From positions 413,178-439,564 of the forward strand of contig BFEA01000861.1 of the NCBI GenBank assembly GCA_003427395.1: DNA of 26,387 bases. Direction: 5' to 3'. Within the stretch, counting starts at the first letter, position 1, and every line of letters starts with the position of its first letter. Shown piece after piece: positions 15,051-25,750 of the stretch. The stretch is from Chara braunii (taxonomy: Eukaryota; Streptophyta; Charophyceae; Charales; Characeae). The notes below the pieces were generated by a model. It searched no databases. It was not told where the DNA came from and saw nothing but the letters and a program-made list of their open reading frames with translations. The position numbers and the translations under genes were made by a program.

Positions 15051-16126
15051 AAGTTTTGGTCAAAGGTCCGAAACAGGGGTCAAAAGTCACGCCCTAAGTC
15101 TTGGAAGTACCCGGACAAAGGCTTGATGTCAAGGGGCACCCAGGGCAAGGTCGAAACTGGCCTCCAGAGGCCCTACGTGCAACAGTTGACCCGGGGAAAG
15201 TCGATGCTCCACCCCAACACGGGACTCCAGGCCCAGAAGTCAAAGTCAACCCGCTCGTCAGCCTCGGTCATAGATCGGATGCACATCATTGATTGTTTGT
15301 AGGTATCCAAAGGAATCCAGTCCAAGTGGGACATGTGGGGAATCTACAACTGTGCGCCATCCAGGTCATTAGTTGTTGACAGATCTGGGTCGTCGTAGCT
15401 AGGAGACCAGAGGCAGGTCAACGTGAGTTAACACTATAAATTGACCCAACCCCTGTTGGAGATCATTTAGTCTTGTGCATTCTGCCTGGCGCTGGCTTGA
15501 TGCTAGTGCGACGACGCTAAGTTGTTGGAGCTCTATGTTGGCGCAAGATATGGAGAGTGGGCATGAGCCTTGAGGGTGTTTATGCTGACGTGGCCATAGC
15601 CATATTGATTGCGACATTGATGGGAGTGAGGGCAAGGAGGAGGAGGATATGGATGGACTGTGAGATTGATATGAGTGACGAGGAAAAACTTACTTGGACG
15701 TACATGTGACGAAGCGTGTGCTTTGCTGCTCTTCTCCAAGAGGAAGATTTGCGCCATCCTCCTTGGATGTTGTTGACGTGGCTGGAGGATGGGCACCCTG
15801 TTGTGACCTATTCGTTGTATGTGTCAAAGATCGTCAGGGGAGAACTATATTGCTGACGTGGCGAGTGTGTGGGAACGGACGAGGAGAAAGGGGGCTTGAG
15901 AGGGGTTTTCTGCTTCGCCAATTCATGTGGAAACTTTCCTCTTCCCCCTCTTTGTCTTTCTCCCACCTCCCTAATTATATTCACGAGCTCGAAACATTGG
16001 GAGACTAAATGTATGTCGATTATGGTTTTATGAGCGGTTTTTGGAGCCATGGATGTTGTATTTATCACACTTGTATTTTAACATTAACGAGTTTCTCATG
16101 TCATGAATTTATTACTAAATATTCTA
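15051..16126. other. Noncoding leader of the chromovirus or flank
   Basis: Upstream of gag in the element's orientation, where leader and 5' LTR should be. I found no LTR ends and no primer-binding site that I trust. Three GACGTGGC boxes lie here. The open frames are short and motif-free. Confidence 0.4.
15587..15862. promoter_or_regulatory. Three GACGTGGC (bZIP-type ACGT) boxes
   Basis: TGACGTGGC occurs at 15586-15594, 15774-15782 and 15854-15862, all in one orientation. ACGT-core sites of this kind (GACGTGGC) are bound by plant bZIP factors. Their position upstream of gag would suit an LTR promoter, but no LTR is proven. Confidence 0.35.
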
Positions 16127-16143
16127 GTGTGAGTATGCCCTAA
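16127..16143. mobile_element. Orphan Harbinger-like right terminus plus TAA
   Basis: GTGTGAGTATGCCC followed by TAA is identical to the right end of MITE A (5557-5573). No left end was found in the preceding kilobase. The interior next to it is AT-rich and unlike A or B. Confidence 0.65.
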
Positions 16144-16171
16144 GACAAAACGGCGGGCGGCCCTCATCAAT

Positions 16172-16242
16172 GGGCATAGCTCAATTGGTACACCAATGAA
16201 CTATTGAAACACGAAGTAGTGTTTGAATCCATAGGGAACTAC
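16172..16242 (+). repeat. tRNA-like promoter, possible SINE head
   Basis: TAGCTCAATTGG at 16177-16188 matches the A box (TRGCNNARNNGG). GTTTGAATCC at 16221-16230 is one base from a B box (GTTCGAATCC). The spacing suits a tRNA. The acceptor and T stems do not pair well, so this is not a working tRNA gene. A tRNA-derived SINE or tRNA pseudogene fits better. Confidence 0.4.
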
Positions 16243-16630
16243 ACGAATTACATGAGGCCGGTAAGTTTTATTTCAAGCATGTTGCCCTGTCATTTAAGGC
16301 TAAAAAAAGGGGCTAGGTCGAATTCATAGTACGAGCTTGCCCTAATACGACCTAGGCTTGCCTACAGGTCTTAGGTCACCCGAGCCAAACCTCTACCCAA
16401 CTGTAACCGGGCCCACGATAAACCTTTACCTAGTCGTTACTGCTTGTTCCAACACCCAGCTCTGCGCACCATATAGTTCCTTGCCCCAGTCATATCACTC
16501 CTTCATCTTTTCCTACTCAACCGCATAGGTCCATACTAATTTTGTCATGCCTACACACGTCCAAAATTGTTGGGTCGGGTCATGCCCACCCGATGTCAAC
16601 CTCTGGTTGAGAATAAAAGAGAAAAAGTTG
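16243..16630. other. Noncoding, nothing recognised
   Basis: Contains GGGTCGGGTCATGCCCACCCGA-like symmetry at about 16572-16593 and otherwise nothing I can name. Confidence 0.4.
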
Positions 16631-18600
16631 AGAAGTGTCAGGGGGAAAAAAAAGAACTAAAGAGGGATTCATGGTTACGATGGCTGGAAAGGGAAGGCCT
16701 AACTCTTTTACAGGGACTAATGAAGAGGCCATAGGGGGTGTTATAAGGAAACTGGTTTATAGAGTTGATGTTATGAAAGATGGATCAGATATTGTCAGAG
16801 CGCAGAGGCCAGAAGATATAATTTTTTTACTTTAGAGGACCGCAGATTAATGATTTCCTTGAATATGGATTGTTTGGTCTCTGCTATGGATGGACCCATG
16901 CACATCAACTTAAACATTTTTTGTCCTATTGTGATTCAGACACAAGGTTGTCAGTTCACAAATTAATAGAAGAGTCATTACTTGGCAGGAAGTCAGAGAG
17001 AGAATGAGGATCGAATTTAAGAAAAACTTTGTCCCTACAACTATCAGGGATCTCCTCAACATCAAGAGAGTTAAGTATGATACATTTAATTTCTTCCTTC
17101 AGTTTCTTACCTTGACTAGGCTAAAAAGTGCCACATATTTCCGAATTAAACTAACTTTACTAAGAATGAAATGCAAATAGTATTAAGCAAAGCTCGGCAT
17201 TATTCTCTCAGGTGGGATGAGATGGCGGCGATAATGAGGACATTACCAACCATCTCTAACTATAAGTAGTCTCTTGATCAAATCAATACCCTAACCAAAG
17301 ACTGAAAAACAACAAATGGGATGAAAAGGGAAAATAATGCGAGTACTGGATATGTAATCCGACAAATTATGACAAATTATATGTTTGTTGCTCATACTGT
17401 TGATGAGAAAGAGAAGAAGAAAGTTGAGAGTGATAAAGAAAATGATGATGATGATCAAGAAAGGAAGAAAAACGCATCTAGAGTTAGAAGAAATGGAGGT
17501 AATGGTGGAGGAGGTAGAGGAAGAGGTAAGTATGAAGATCGACCCAGAAACAATTGTACCTGCAAATTCATTTAATTAATGAAAAAAAAACTAAAAAAAA
17601 TAAAATTGTAAAAAAAGATGTTATGGGCCGTGTTTGTGACAACTCATGGAATAAATTGGACCCAAGGCATCCTGGAGGGATGAAACAACTAACCCTCAAA
17701 AATAATGAAAACCAGAAAAGAAAAAAAAAAGAAAACTAATGTAAACGTTGATTTATTTGTCGATGAGCTGGTTGCGGAGCTTGTACAAAAGTATGGTATT
17801 CTCTCAATGACAACAAATCTGCCCCAACAAGTTATCATGTTGGAGGACTTCTCTGATGAAACTTTCACAAGTGTTTTATCTACTACAAGGGGACTTTCAT
17901 CTCAAAGTTTTCTTGATATGGTCGAACCTTTATGAGGTTCACTTATTCTATTAATATGATAACCTTTGAGAAAAACTTACCATTTGAGGTCCTTATGGAT
18001 CCAGGGGTTGTAGTTTGTAAGGTGAGGAACCTTGAAGCTAACATGTCATCTCAGATGATTGAAGGAAAAAAAGGAAAAAGGCATAAGAAACCCTAAATGA
18101 AATTCTTTATGAAAGAATGAGCGCGGAAGAGAAAAAAAAAATAGTTCATCCATATTAAAACTTTACTTCATCCATATGGAATGATAAGTATGGAGGCAGA
18201 CCACAGTGTCTAGATACGGCAAGCTGGAAGGATAAAAAAAGGAGTCTGAATCTTAAAAAAATTACCAGAGGACTGTTGTTTATAAAAATTTGTGCGGGAG
18301 AAACTTGGCGAGAAAGACAATATGAGCCATCATACGGACCATGTCCATATCTTATGGGATACAAACGGTTGTATGGTCATCCGAGCTACCAACCGCCGTA
18401 CTCCGTTCAACCTCTATATTTCGCTAGACATCAGGTACTAAAGTTCCTTTATAATTAGGAGGCTCACGCCTTGAGAGCAGAATGGACTCGGCGAGAGATG
18501 GTAGCTACTTTTATTTTTCACACGAATCCCATCCTAGATCACGAGGTGAGAGTTATTGTACCCGAAGATGCTACCCAAGGATGAAATTCGGGTGAAAAAT
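16631..18600 (+). pseudogene. AT-rich relic ORFs, probably an old retroelement
   Basis: Composition changes here to AT-rich and purine-rich. Short plus-strand frames read protein-like but are broken every 60-80 codons: GRPNSFTGTNEEAIGGVIRK (about 16697), FGLCYGWTHAHQLKHF (about 16875), VNVDLFVDELVAELVQKYG (about 17740), LPFEVLMDPGVVVCKVRNLE (about 17968) and EMVATFIFHTNPILDHEVRV (about 18496). The LMDPG stretch could be a ruined aspartic-protease site, but this is weak. I recognise no family with confidence. Confidence 0.35.
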
Positions 18601-18618
18601 TAAACTAGCTATCGGCAA

Positions 18619-19113
18619 TTGTCTCGGATATTTACTTGTGACAATATCTCGTATTCGGGTGAGGATTTGAAGAAGATGAAGAAAGAAAAGGGTGAGAGTT
18701 TTATAGTTTTTGCTAAACGGTATGAGAGGGTGTCTTCACCCTCAGTGGAGAACGCTCTCCTGTCTGAGAAAGAATGGTGTGTAATGTTCTTGGTTATAGT
18801 TTTTGCTAAACGGTATGAGAGGGTGTCTTCACCCTTAGAGGAGAACGCTCTCCTGTCTGAGAAAGAATGGTGTGTAATGTTCTTGGACACCCTTCCTCAA
18901 GAGAAATGTGAGATGTTAGTGAAGGAACTACCGATCCGAAATGTGTCCTTCCCCCAAGTAAAAGCATTGGCTTTGTGGACTAAGAAGTCGGACATTAAAT
19001 CTTATATGCTTGAGGCATTACAAAACTTTAGGAAAACAGTATGCGAAGATCGTTTAGCAAAACGATTTAGTAGCGAGGGAAAAATAATGAAATTAAAGGA
19101 AAAAGAGTTTTGA
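18619..19113 (+). pseudogene. Gag-like relic with internal 93-bp duplication
   Basis: A 164-codon frame has the look of a retrotransposon Gag core: GESFIVFAKRYERVSSP, EENALLSEKEWCVMFLDTLP, EKCEMLVKELPIRNVSFPQV. It is followed by Lys/Arg-rich sequence. About 375 bases further on (19478-19512) comes YCGQCGEANHRKRI, a zinc-knuckle-like C-x2-C-x4-H whose last Cys is Thr. Gag core then knuckle is the expected order, which supports the call. Residues 29-59 are duplicated in tandem. Confidence 0.5.
18701..18886. repeat. 93-bp in-frame tandem duplication, two mismatches
   Basis: Copy 1 is 18701-18793 and copy 2 is 18794-18886. By eye they differ at two positions (CTCAGTGG versus TTAGAGG). The period is 31 codons, so the frame stays open through both. 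Confidence 0.93.
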
Positions 19114-20083
19114 TCGCCTAAGAAATATGAAACACGTAGAAGTGATAGATGATGGAAAAAATACAAGTTGTAGCGACTGGACGAAAAAAAAAAAACGGAG
19201 AACAAGGAAGTTCGAAATCCGGACACTCATGAGACAGACAGTTGAAAATTAGAATGGAGAAGGGGAACAAAAAAAATTGGATAGGAAAGAGGAGTAACTA
19301 CTCAACAAGATTGAGGTCTTAAGGGCTAAAGTAAAAAGGATGAAGAGAATGGAGAATACCTCGCCTCAAAAGAGAGAGGAATTGCCAAGTGGCTCACGGG
19401 ATTTTCAAAACAGTTAGAGAAGCGGTAGTTTGAACTGTAAAGGAGATGAATATCGGAATAATTTGAAGGATTCCTATGTATATTGTGGTCAATGTGGCGA
19501 AGCAAATCACAGAAAAAGGATTACACTCGCATAACGGAAGCACTCGAAGGGAGAATCGTTGAGTTACATGAGAAGAAATGAGTATTATAGGTAGATGATG
19601 GGAAAGAAGCACCCCACGAACCCTCTACGGGGATCAACGTATACATTAAAAGGGGACCAATGGAGAAGGTGAAAGCGTACCAGATTACGAGCAGGAGAAC
19701 TTTGGGGTACCGAGTGTCTAGTTTGAGGAAGATGTTCATGATAATGATAGCCCAATTATTGGTTTTTCTACTATTCGGTAGTGAGGGAGCTGTCCAAAAA
19801 GAGATTGGACCATCGACTAAGGATAAGACAGAGGATAGTATCCTTGATATTGAAATCCTACGCAAGGACGAAGAATTGAGGCTCATTGAGGATACATTGG
19901 TCGATCAAAATTGGCGTCGGCAAGTTATACGGGCGTCCTAAGTACGACGAAGATGGGAGCGTTGAGTGAAGATTGTGGCGTTTCGCAAAGCACTAAAGAT
20001 ACTCGAGACAAGTTGACAGACGATCGAGGTGGCGAAGATTTAAAAGAGACATCCTCCTAGATGGTGAGGACACTAAATTATTA
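19114..20083 (+). pseudogene. Continuation of AT-rich relic, broken frames
   Basis: Includes the knuckle-like motif at about 19478 and a frame at 19660-19941 with a hydrophobic stretch (MIMIAQLLVFLLFGSEGAV) followed by acidic sequence. Frames break often. No domain recognised beyond the knuckle. Confidence 0.35.
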
Positions 20084-20545
20084 AATATACATCAGGTCGT
20101 GTATGAACCGGATGTCAGTTATGAGTTTGCTCAACTGTTTGAGACCATTGGTACAACTGATATTGACGATGAAACTTCCTTTGGGACAAAGGCAAGTCAA
20201 AACCTAATAGCTACAAAAGGCGATGAGGGTCTTGCGACAGGGTTTTATGTATCGATGAATGAATGCAATGAAATGAGCATCGAAGGAAAACTAGTCCGAG
20301 GACGTTTGAAGGTTCAAAAAAGTGCATATCGTCTTCCGTCTAAGCAAGAACATGAAGGGGAGGTTGTCGTAAAGATTAATTTTGTCAAGGATGTTGACGA
20401 TCTTAGAAGTACACCAAGGAGATTTAAGAAAGTGTCAAAGCTTCAGAAAAATTCCAAATGGTTATATATTTGTCTGTTTGTTCTTTCTATCTACATGTAT
20501 GTCGATTCTTTATATCCATTGGTCTGTGTGAGGCAAAAGTTGTAA
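20084..20545 (+). other. Unrecognised 150-codon frame, possible relic
   Basis: The frame is open from about 20084 and reads protein-like: VYEPDVSYEFAQLFETIGTT, then KLVRGRLKVQKSAYRLPSKQ, then VVVKINFVKDVDDLRSTPRR. It ends with a hydrophobic segment (LYICLFVLSIYMYV) that could be accidental translation of AT-rich DNA. Its position in the same AT-rich block suggests it belongs to the same dead element. Confidence 0.3.
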
Positions 20546-20639
20546 TAACAAACACAGATCGAAGGAAGAGACGAAAATGTGAACAGTGATACCATCATTT
20601 TTATGTAAATACCTATGAGTTATCGCATTCAGGTCGGTA

Positions 20640-21349
20640 TAAACCCGAGGTCGAGGACTCGGTCAAGGGTAAACCTACAAAGCTTAACAGTCAGTTATTG
20701 AAAGGACAAAGTTGTTTGCCGTTTCTAAAATGGATCTTGTGTGCTAGGTTTAAACATAAACGTGAAAGTATATTCTACTTTCATAAGTGGCAAGACAAAC
20801 TGAAGGTCCACCCATGTCTTACAAGGTGGTCAAGAGAACGGACCAGGGACCAAAGCGGAAAGCAACGAGAAGTAAAAGTGGGAAAAGAGGTAGGAAAATT
20901 CAAATTAAAAAGGAATTTTTTAAGCAGAATGTGATGTATGTTTTCTCGAGAGTGATATGTTTCTTAGGGTTGATCAGGCAGAGATTAGGTGCAGGTTTAT
21001 TGTTTCCCTTCTCAATGATGGACAGATTCCCAACCTGGTGGTTTGTCATGGACGTCGAGAATGGGGGAGGGGGTTGTTGTCGGGCAACTCAAGCTTATCC
21101 CCCCCCAATACTTTTTCGAAGAGGGTGCTAAATAAAATGAAAAACTGGCAAAAAGCTTGGGAAGTGGGATTATCGAAAGAGGAACTTGAGACTTTGAGAC
21201 AAGCGGGCCAAATGATACGGCCCAGATACTGTTTCCGAACTTCGCAGGTGGCCGCAGTAAGGAGCGCGTATGAGAAAGCGGGAAATCCGTATATCGGGCT
21301 GATAATTGAATTTGAGGAAACTAAGAAGAAATGGCCGCTTCAGGGTTGA
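20640..21349 (+). other. Unrecognised frames at the end of the AT-rich block
   Basis: Overlapping frames include a very basic segment (YKVVKRTDQGPKRKATRSKS, about 20819) and, from 20957, RVDQAEIRCRFIVSLLNDGQ, then a C-terminal helix-like part (LSKEELETLRQAGQMIRPRY and SAYEKAGNPYIGLIIEFEET) to a stop at 21347. The switch between frames near 20957 could be one frameshift in a longer coding region. No family recognised. Confidence 0.3.
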
Positions 21350-21360
21350 ACTTCACCGAC

Positions 21361-21429
21361 AAAACAAAACAAAACAAAACAAAACAAAACAAAACAAAAA
21401 AAAACAAAAAAAACAAAAACAAAAAAAAC
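21361..21429. repeat. (AAAAC)n microsatellite
   Basis: Seven to eight AAAAC units pass into longer A runs with single Cs. It directly follows the last frame of the AT-rich block and may mark the tail of that insertion. Confidence 0.93.
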
Positions 21430-22200
21430 CCGTCACCGATACATGCGTAACGGATCAGACCAAGGAGCAAAACAGAGGTGCCGCTCCCGCTATACCAATC
21501 GTCGAGGCAAAGGGCGGTAAGAAGTTAGTGACAGACAGGAAAAGCAGTTGGACTACAAACTATCATGCGGATCACTGGGAGTCAAAAAATGGTCGAAGGC
21601 TTGAGACTAGAAGACATGAAAAAAATCGGAGTTGAAACCGAAGGTGGAGCGGACGTTCGCACGAACCCGGAATAAGGACACAGATGAGGCCGCGGCGACG
21701 GACTCGATACAAGGCCATCTGTGTTCTTGGAAGCGGACTATAAAATACACTTAGATTTGGGATCTTGGAGTTGGGTGTGTGATGGATTGGAACTTCGATG
21801 GACCTAGCTTGCTGTGCAAGGCCGCCGGATTGGTCAGGATGGAGCGCCTTTTGCCTTTGGATATGAAAGAAAAGCTTATTGTACTTTTTTTTTCCGACCG
21901 CAGGGATAGCCACGTTGCTGGTAATGGCCACATAGAGCTGGAGATCAGACCCCGCCAATATACAGAACATAGGAGAAGCGCAGATGAGGAACAGATACGT
22001 TCAGCAACTCATTCCGAGAGAGGGATTCTATACATTAGAAATGCAAGCACATAGACAGAATGAATCTGCCCCATGTTGCATGTCAAATTCACCCCATGGT
22101 CTGGGCTCATGAAAGGGGTGAAAGCTCAGGAACACACTAGTGCACTTGGGCAGAGGAAGCTAGAGCGAAAAGACGCACATCAGGGAGAGAGAGAATAGAA
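21430..22200. other. Noncoding or unrecognised
   Basis: A 91-codon plus-strand frame at 21779-22054 has no motif I recognise. Otherwise nothing stands out. Confidence 0.35.
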
Positions 22201-22201
22201 T

Positions 22202-22380
22202 GCACCTTTCCGTGTTTTAGCTGAAGATTCGTTTAGGGAGCGCATAAAAGACAATATCATGATGTATCTTTCCATCTTCCAGCTGAAGGTTCGTTTTCGT
22301 ATTCTTGCTTGGTGAGTGAACACCCAAGATAAAAATATGGCAACGTATTTTCCCATGTTCTTCCAGAAGGTTCATTCTCA
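22202..22380. repeat. Three diverged ~33-bp direct repeats
   Basis: TTTCC-TGTT or TTTCCATCTT, followed by AGCTGAAGATTCGTTT, AGCTGAAGGTTCGTTT or TCCAGAAGGTTCATT, occurs at about 22205, 22266 and 22348. The copies have drifted and lie in otherwise plain sequence. Confidence 0.5.
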
Positions 22381-24236
22381 TTGGAGAAGTAAATGAGTGG
22401 GCTTCAGAACTATGACGAGAAAGAATATGGCAGTGTATTGGATGCATGCGCAGCAGGTGGGTTGAAGCATGCTAGAAAGTAAGGAGAAAATGATGGAGTA
22501 GACAGACTGACAGAACAAGAGAAATACCGAAATTGCCACTTTGTTTACTTCCAACTCCAAAAATGCCCTCCTGGATTCAGCACTTGGATTCCTGGCGTTT
22601 TCTATGAATTTTATTTGCACCTTAAAGGTACGCTCATCACCAGCCAGGGGGCTAACCTCGTTCAATTTGATCGCGGGAATAGTACAAGCTGGGTGACTTA
22701 TGTCTGAGTCGAAAACGGCGTTTTTGAGCCCCGATTTCAAATCGGGAAACGTAGCTGCTCAAGCAGTGGGTGATATATATATACCATGGCCAGAAATTCC
22801 AAGAGGGGTTTTGTTCAGTTTAGTACAGGACATTACGCTGGCTGCATCTGGGCCTAAAATTGCAGGCCATACTTCATAATCTTAAATGGGCGCCTTGAGA
22901 CCCTTCAACTAACGACTACATAGAGCTCACCTGCCTTGATGGGTAAAAACCACATCAGTGGCCCGAAGCACGAACACCCTGAGCAGAGAAGTAATGAGTG
23001 GCGCCGGTTCGTTGGTCTCCCTAAAAGCCAAAGTCGGCAGCAACAATGTGGGGTTCAGGTTCAATGGTCGCCGCCATTGGAAGCTCCAGGAATCCTGCTC
23101 AGTGTGCAGTTACCCAGGAAGCATTCCACGGCACATAGACACTCGAGTTCCGCAGGCTCTATTCAAAAGAATGAAGTGTTTAAAGCTTCGCAAATAGCAA
23201 ACTGTGATTTGCAGTACGGGTTTGAGTCCAGAGGACTCTAATTAATTAGGAAAGCGTTTCGCACTCACTGGGCTGTGTTCTGTTGCACAGGCATTCAAAC
23301 TCAGCAGTCCTTGGGTGCAGAAAGAAATACAATGGCCAGAAACCCACAATTGTTTCCTAAAACAAGAAAACTTGGGTAGCAATAGCAGTTGTCAGAATCT
23401 GGAGACACAGATCTACGGGGAAGCTTTCCGGCCTACAGAAAGCGGAAAATTTTGGATCAGAATTGGAACAACATTTGCAGCTGCAGCAAAAAGGAAGCTG
23501 GGAGACTCAAACTCAGAAGTCTGCAGACTCGAACTCGTGCAAGGAGCGGGAAGTTAGCGGACTCAGACTCAAAAGTCTGCAGACTTGAACTCAGGCAGGC
23601 AGCTTGAGTGCAGTCCCAAACTTGAGAAGTTCCCAGCCTCGAGCTCGGGACTCGGACCCAGACTCAGGGAAGAGGAGATTGCTGACTTCGGAAATCAGGC
23701 CCAGCTGACTCGAAAACTCACACCTTTGATTCGGAGTGATCTCAGATTGTGGGCTCACACAGCTCCGGCAGCAGTGGGAAATTTCAGACTCAAGTCACTC
23801 AAAACTCTGAAGACCCGCGAGAGTGTCATCTACCGGCAACTCGAGCATTTTCTTTTTTATCGTTTGTCGGAAAACCAGAAGCACACCAACGAATGAAATC
23901 GACACTCTCCAGCCTAGATTAATCACGAGGCATTTTTTTGCCTCAGAGAGTTCCAGTGCAGTACCTTCGACCCGAAGAGTCCGGTACGAACTACACCAAG
24001 CGAGCAAGGGTGTCTGGCCTAGGCATTGCTCTAGGTCGGTCGAAACTTGAACTGAGACCACAGATTTCGCGGTTTTGGCACACTCTAAGAGAACCTCAGA
24101 TGCCATCGGACTGATTATTATAAGTTGAGCGCTTACTGATGGCAGTTCAGTTTTTGCTCAGTCATTGTATGTTTGGACACTTGTTGTCCGATGCTAATTC
24201 GGTTGTGTTGCAGGTTGCAGGAGCCGGGAAATAGCT
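22381..24236. other. Noncoding or unrecognised, with a local direct repeat
   Basis: The one clear feature is a direct repeat at about 23504-23545 and 23561-23602, offset near 57-59, each with GACTC, AGTCTGCAGACT and GAACTC. A TATATATATA run is at about 22774. Open frames of 60-120 codons occur on both strands without motifs. Confidence 0.4.
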
Positions 24237-24255
24237 CCCCCCCCCCCCCCCCCCC
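24237..24255. repeat. C19 homopolymer
   Basis: Nineteen Cs in a row. Long C runs are uncommon in plant DNA and are also error-prone in sequencing, so the exact length is unreliable. Confidence 0.9.
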
Positions 24256-24376
24256 TACCCCATGGGTGACAGACACGGGGCAGAACAAATAAGGCCCACC
24301 CAATTTTACAAGAGCCGGCAGATTCCTTCACCCGGTCGACACCGTAACGGATACGCGAAAACTCTTAAGGGCGTAC

Positions 24377-24898
24377 GTGGGTGGCATTTCGTTATCTGCA
24401 CCATTGCTACTGCACAAGTTGCCTATGACGCTTGAGACCTCTCCGAAGCCTGCTTTTGTTGCATCAAGAGTTGCCAAGATGGTGTCACAAATATGTAGCG
24501 CTGGGCCTCCGATCGGGCACAAAAGGGGTTTACCAACTTTCAGAGCTCAGGAAGCGGCACCCTTATTGAGGGGACTGTATTTCTCCAACACGGCACGTCA
24601 AGCTACAAACGGTCCCTTTCCGTTGTCAGTGGTATCTGGACTGCTGACACTCAAAACTCACTCTCTATACCTGGACAAGCAGACCGGGTCCCACTCCCAA
24701 TTTTCCCTCGTTAAAGTAACCGTGGTTACGGTGGTAACCACGCAACGGGATGTTACGTGTGAGGCGACCCCAGAACTTCGAAATGTGGGAACGACCTGGA
24801 GAACGAGTCTCTCTGAGCCAGATACTGTGTGGCACTCATTACTGATGCGCACCCTACCACCTATAGCTCGGTCTTCTTCACCTGGAATCCCATTCTAA
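24377..24898 (+). other. Unrecognised 173-codon open frame
   Basis: ATG at 24377, stop at 24896-24898. The product is of mixed composition without membrane segments, repeats or catalytic patterns I can name. The opposite strand is also open for much of the length (24328-24522 and 24658-24852), so coding direction is unclear. A perfect hairpin sits inside at 24721-24742. Confidence 0.2.
24721..24742. repeat. Perfect hairpin, 9-bp stem
   Basis: CGTGGTTAC and GTAACCACG with loop GGTG. An overlapping alternative stem (GTAACC/GGTTAC, 24716-24729) shares one arm, so two conformations exclude each other. Confidence 0.7.
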
Positions 24899-24981
24899 AG
24901 GAGTGGAGCAGAATGCTGCCCCAGACGCTTGTAGGACCGACCGCCTAGGAGGAAAGGAGGAAATCCTCTCGCGCTGTCTCT

Positions 24982-25317
24982 TTGAAAACCCAGCTATCAG
25001 GTGCCATGACAGAACACCATTTTCCAGTAGCCAAGGCACCTGCCAGCCTTGGCCTCAAATGGATGCACAGTAGAGTACGGTTGATAGCGCACACATGGTG
25101 CAACAAGCAAAACTCGCGGTGGAAAGCACAGGAGAAACTTCACAGCAAACTATCTCGGCTCCGCAGCAAGCCCACAGACAGAGAGGAAATCATTGAGGCT
25201 CTCACTGAGACATCGGTTCTACTTTGCAGGTGCCTACTACCAAATACTGGGAACACTCTGCGGGGGATTCGACATTGCACTTGGGTGTTGGAGTCAGTCC
25301 CAGTCAGACCTTCCTAG
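24982..25317 (+). other. Unrecognised 111-codon frame, helical basic middle
   Basis: From about 25006 the frame reads MTEHHFPVAKAPASLGLKWM, then a Lys/Arg-rich amphipathic part (RWKAQEKLHSKLSRLRSKPT, then DREEIIEALTETSVLLCR). Such a helix is seen between endonuclease and RT in LINE ORF2 proteins, but nothing else here supports that. CAG|GTGCC-type junctions occur at both edges (25002 and 25230), so it could also be an exon. Confidence 0.25.
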
Positions 25318-25680
25318 GAGATAGGACAGTAATGTAGGGGTAGCGTTACAGGGGTCAGGAGGATCACATGAGAGGGGGGTGAGTTCTATTTCATCTCGAA
25401 GCTCAGGCCACTCAGGTAAGTGGCGTGCACCTACGGAATGCCCATATGTATGTGTGCATGGTATTGTTTGTCTTGATGGGGTGATTCTAGTTTCTTTCCT
25501 ACTCCTCTGTGGTCTTGATTGTGTTTGAGTGTGTGAACTACTTACCTGATGGATGGAGAAATGGAGTATCTTGCTTCCTTCTAAAGTGCTTTGTCTTTTC
25601 ATCTCTGAACAATTGTAGTCTGTAGGTTCTCTCTAAAAGTTGAAATTTGTTTTTCAGTATGACAGAGGCAGAAAGTAAGT
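25318..25680. other. Noncoding, nothing recognised
   Basis: T- and G-rich ordinary sequence between the helical frame and the GTGGGACC cluster. No repeat, splice structure or convincing frame. Confidence 0.4.
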
Positions 25681-25684
25681 CCAT

Positions 25685-25750
25685 GTGGGACTCCTCTTGG
25701 TTGGGACCCGGTCACGGCCTACGTGGGACCTTTAAGGACCCAGTGGGACC
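25685..25750. promoter_or_regulatory. Cluster of GTGGGACC boxes
   Basis: GTGGGACC occurs at 25723-25730 and 25743-25750, with near copies GTGGGACT (25685) and TTGGGACCC (25701). GTGGGNCC is the complement of the class I TCP-factor site GGNCCCAC. No gene start is visible nearby, so function is open. Confidence 0.25.

Noticed and set aside
24366-24380. TTAAGGGCGTACGTGG as a Harbinger-type terminus
   Set aside because: No complementary end with a matching TTA/TAA was found to the right.
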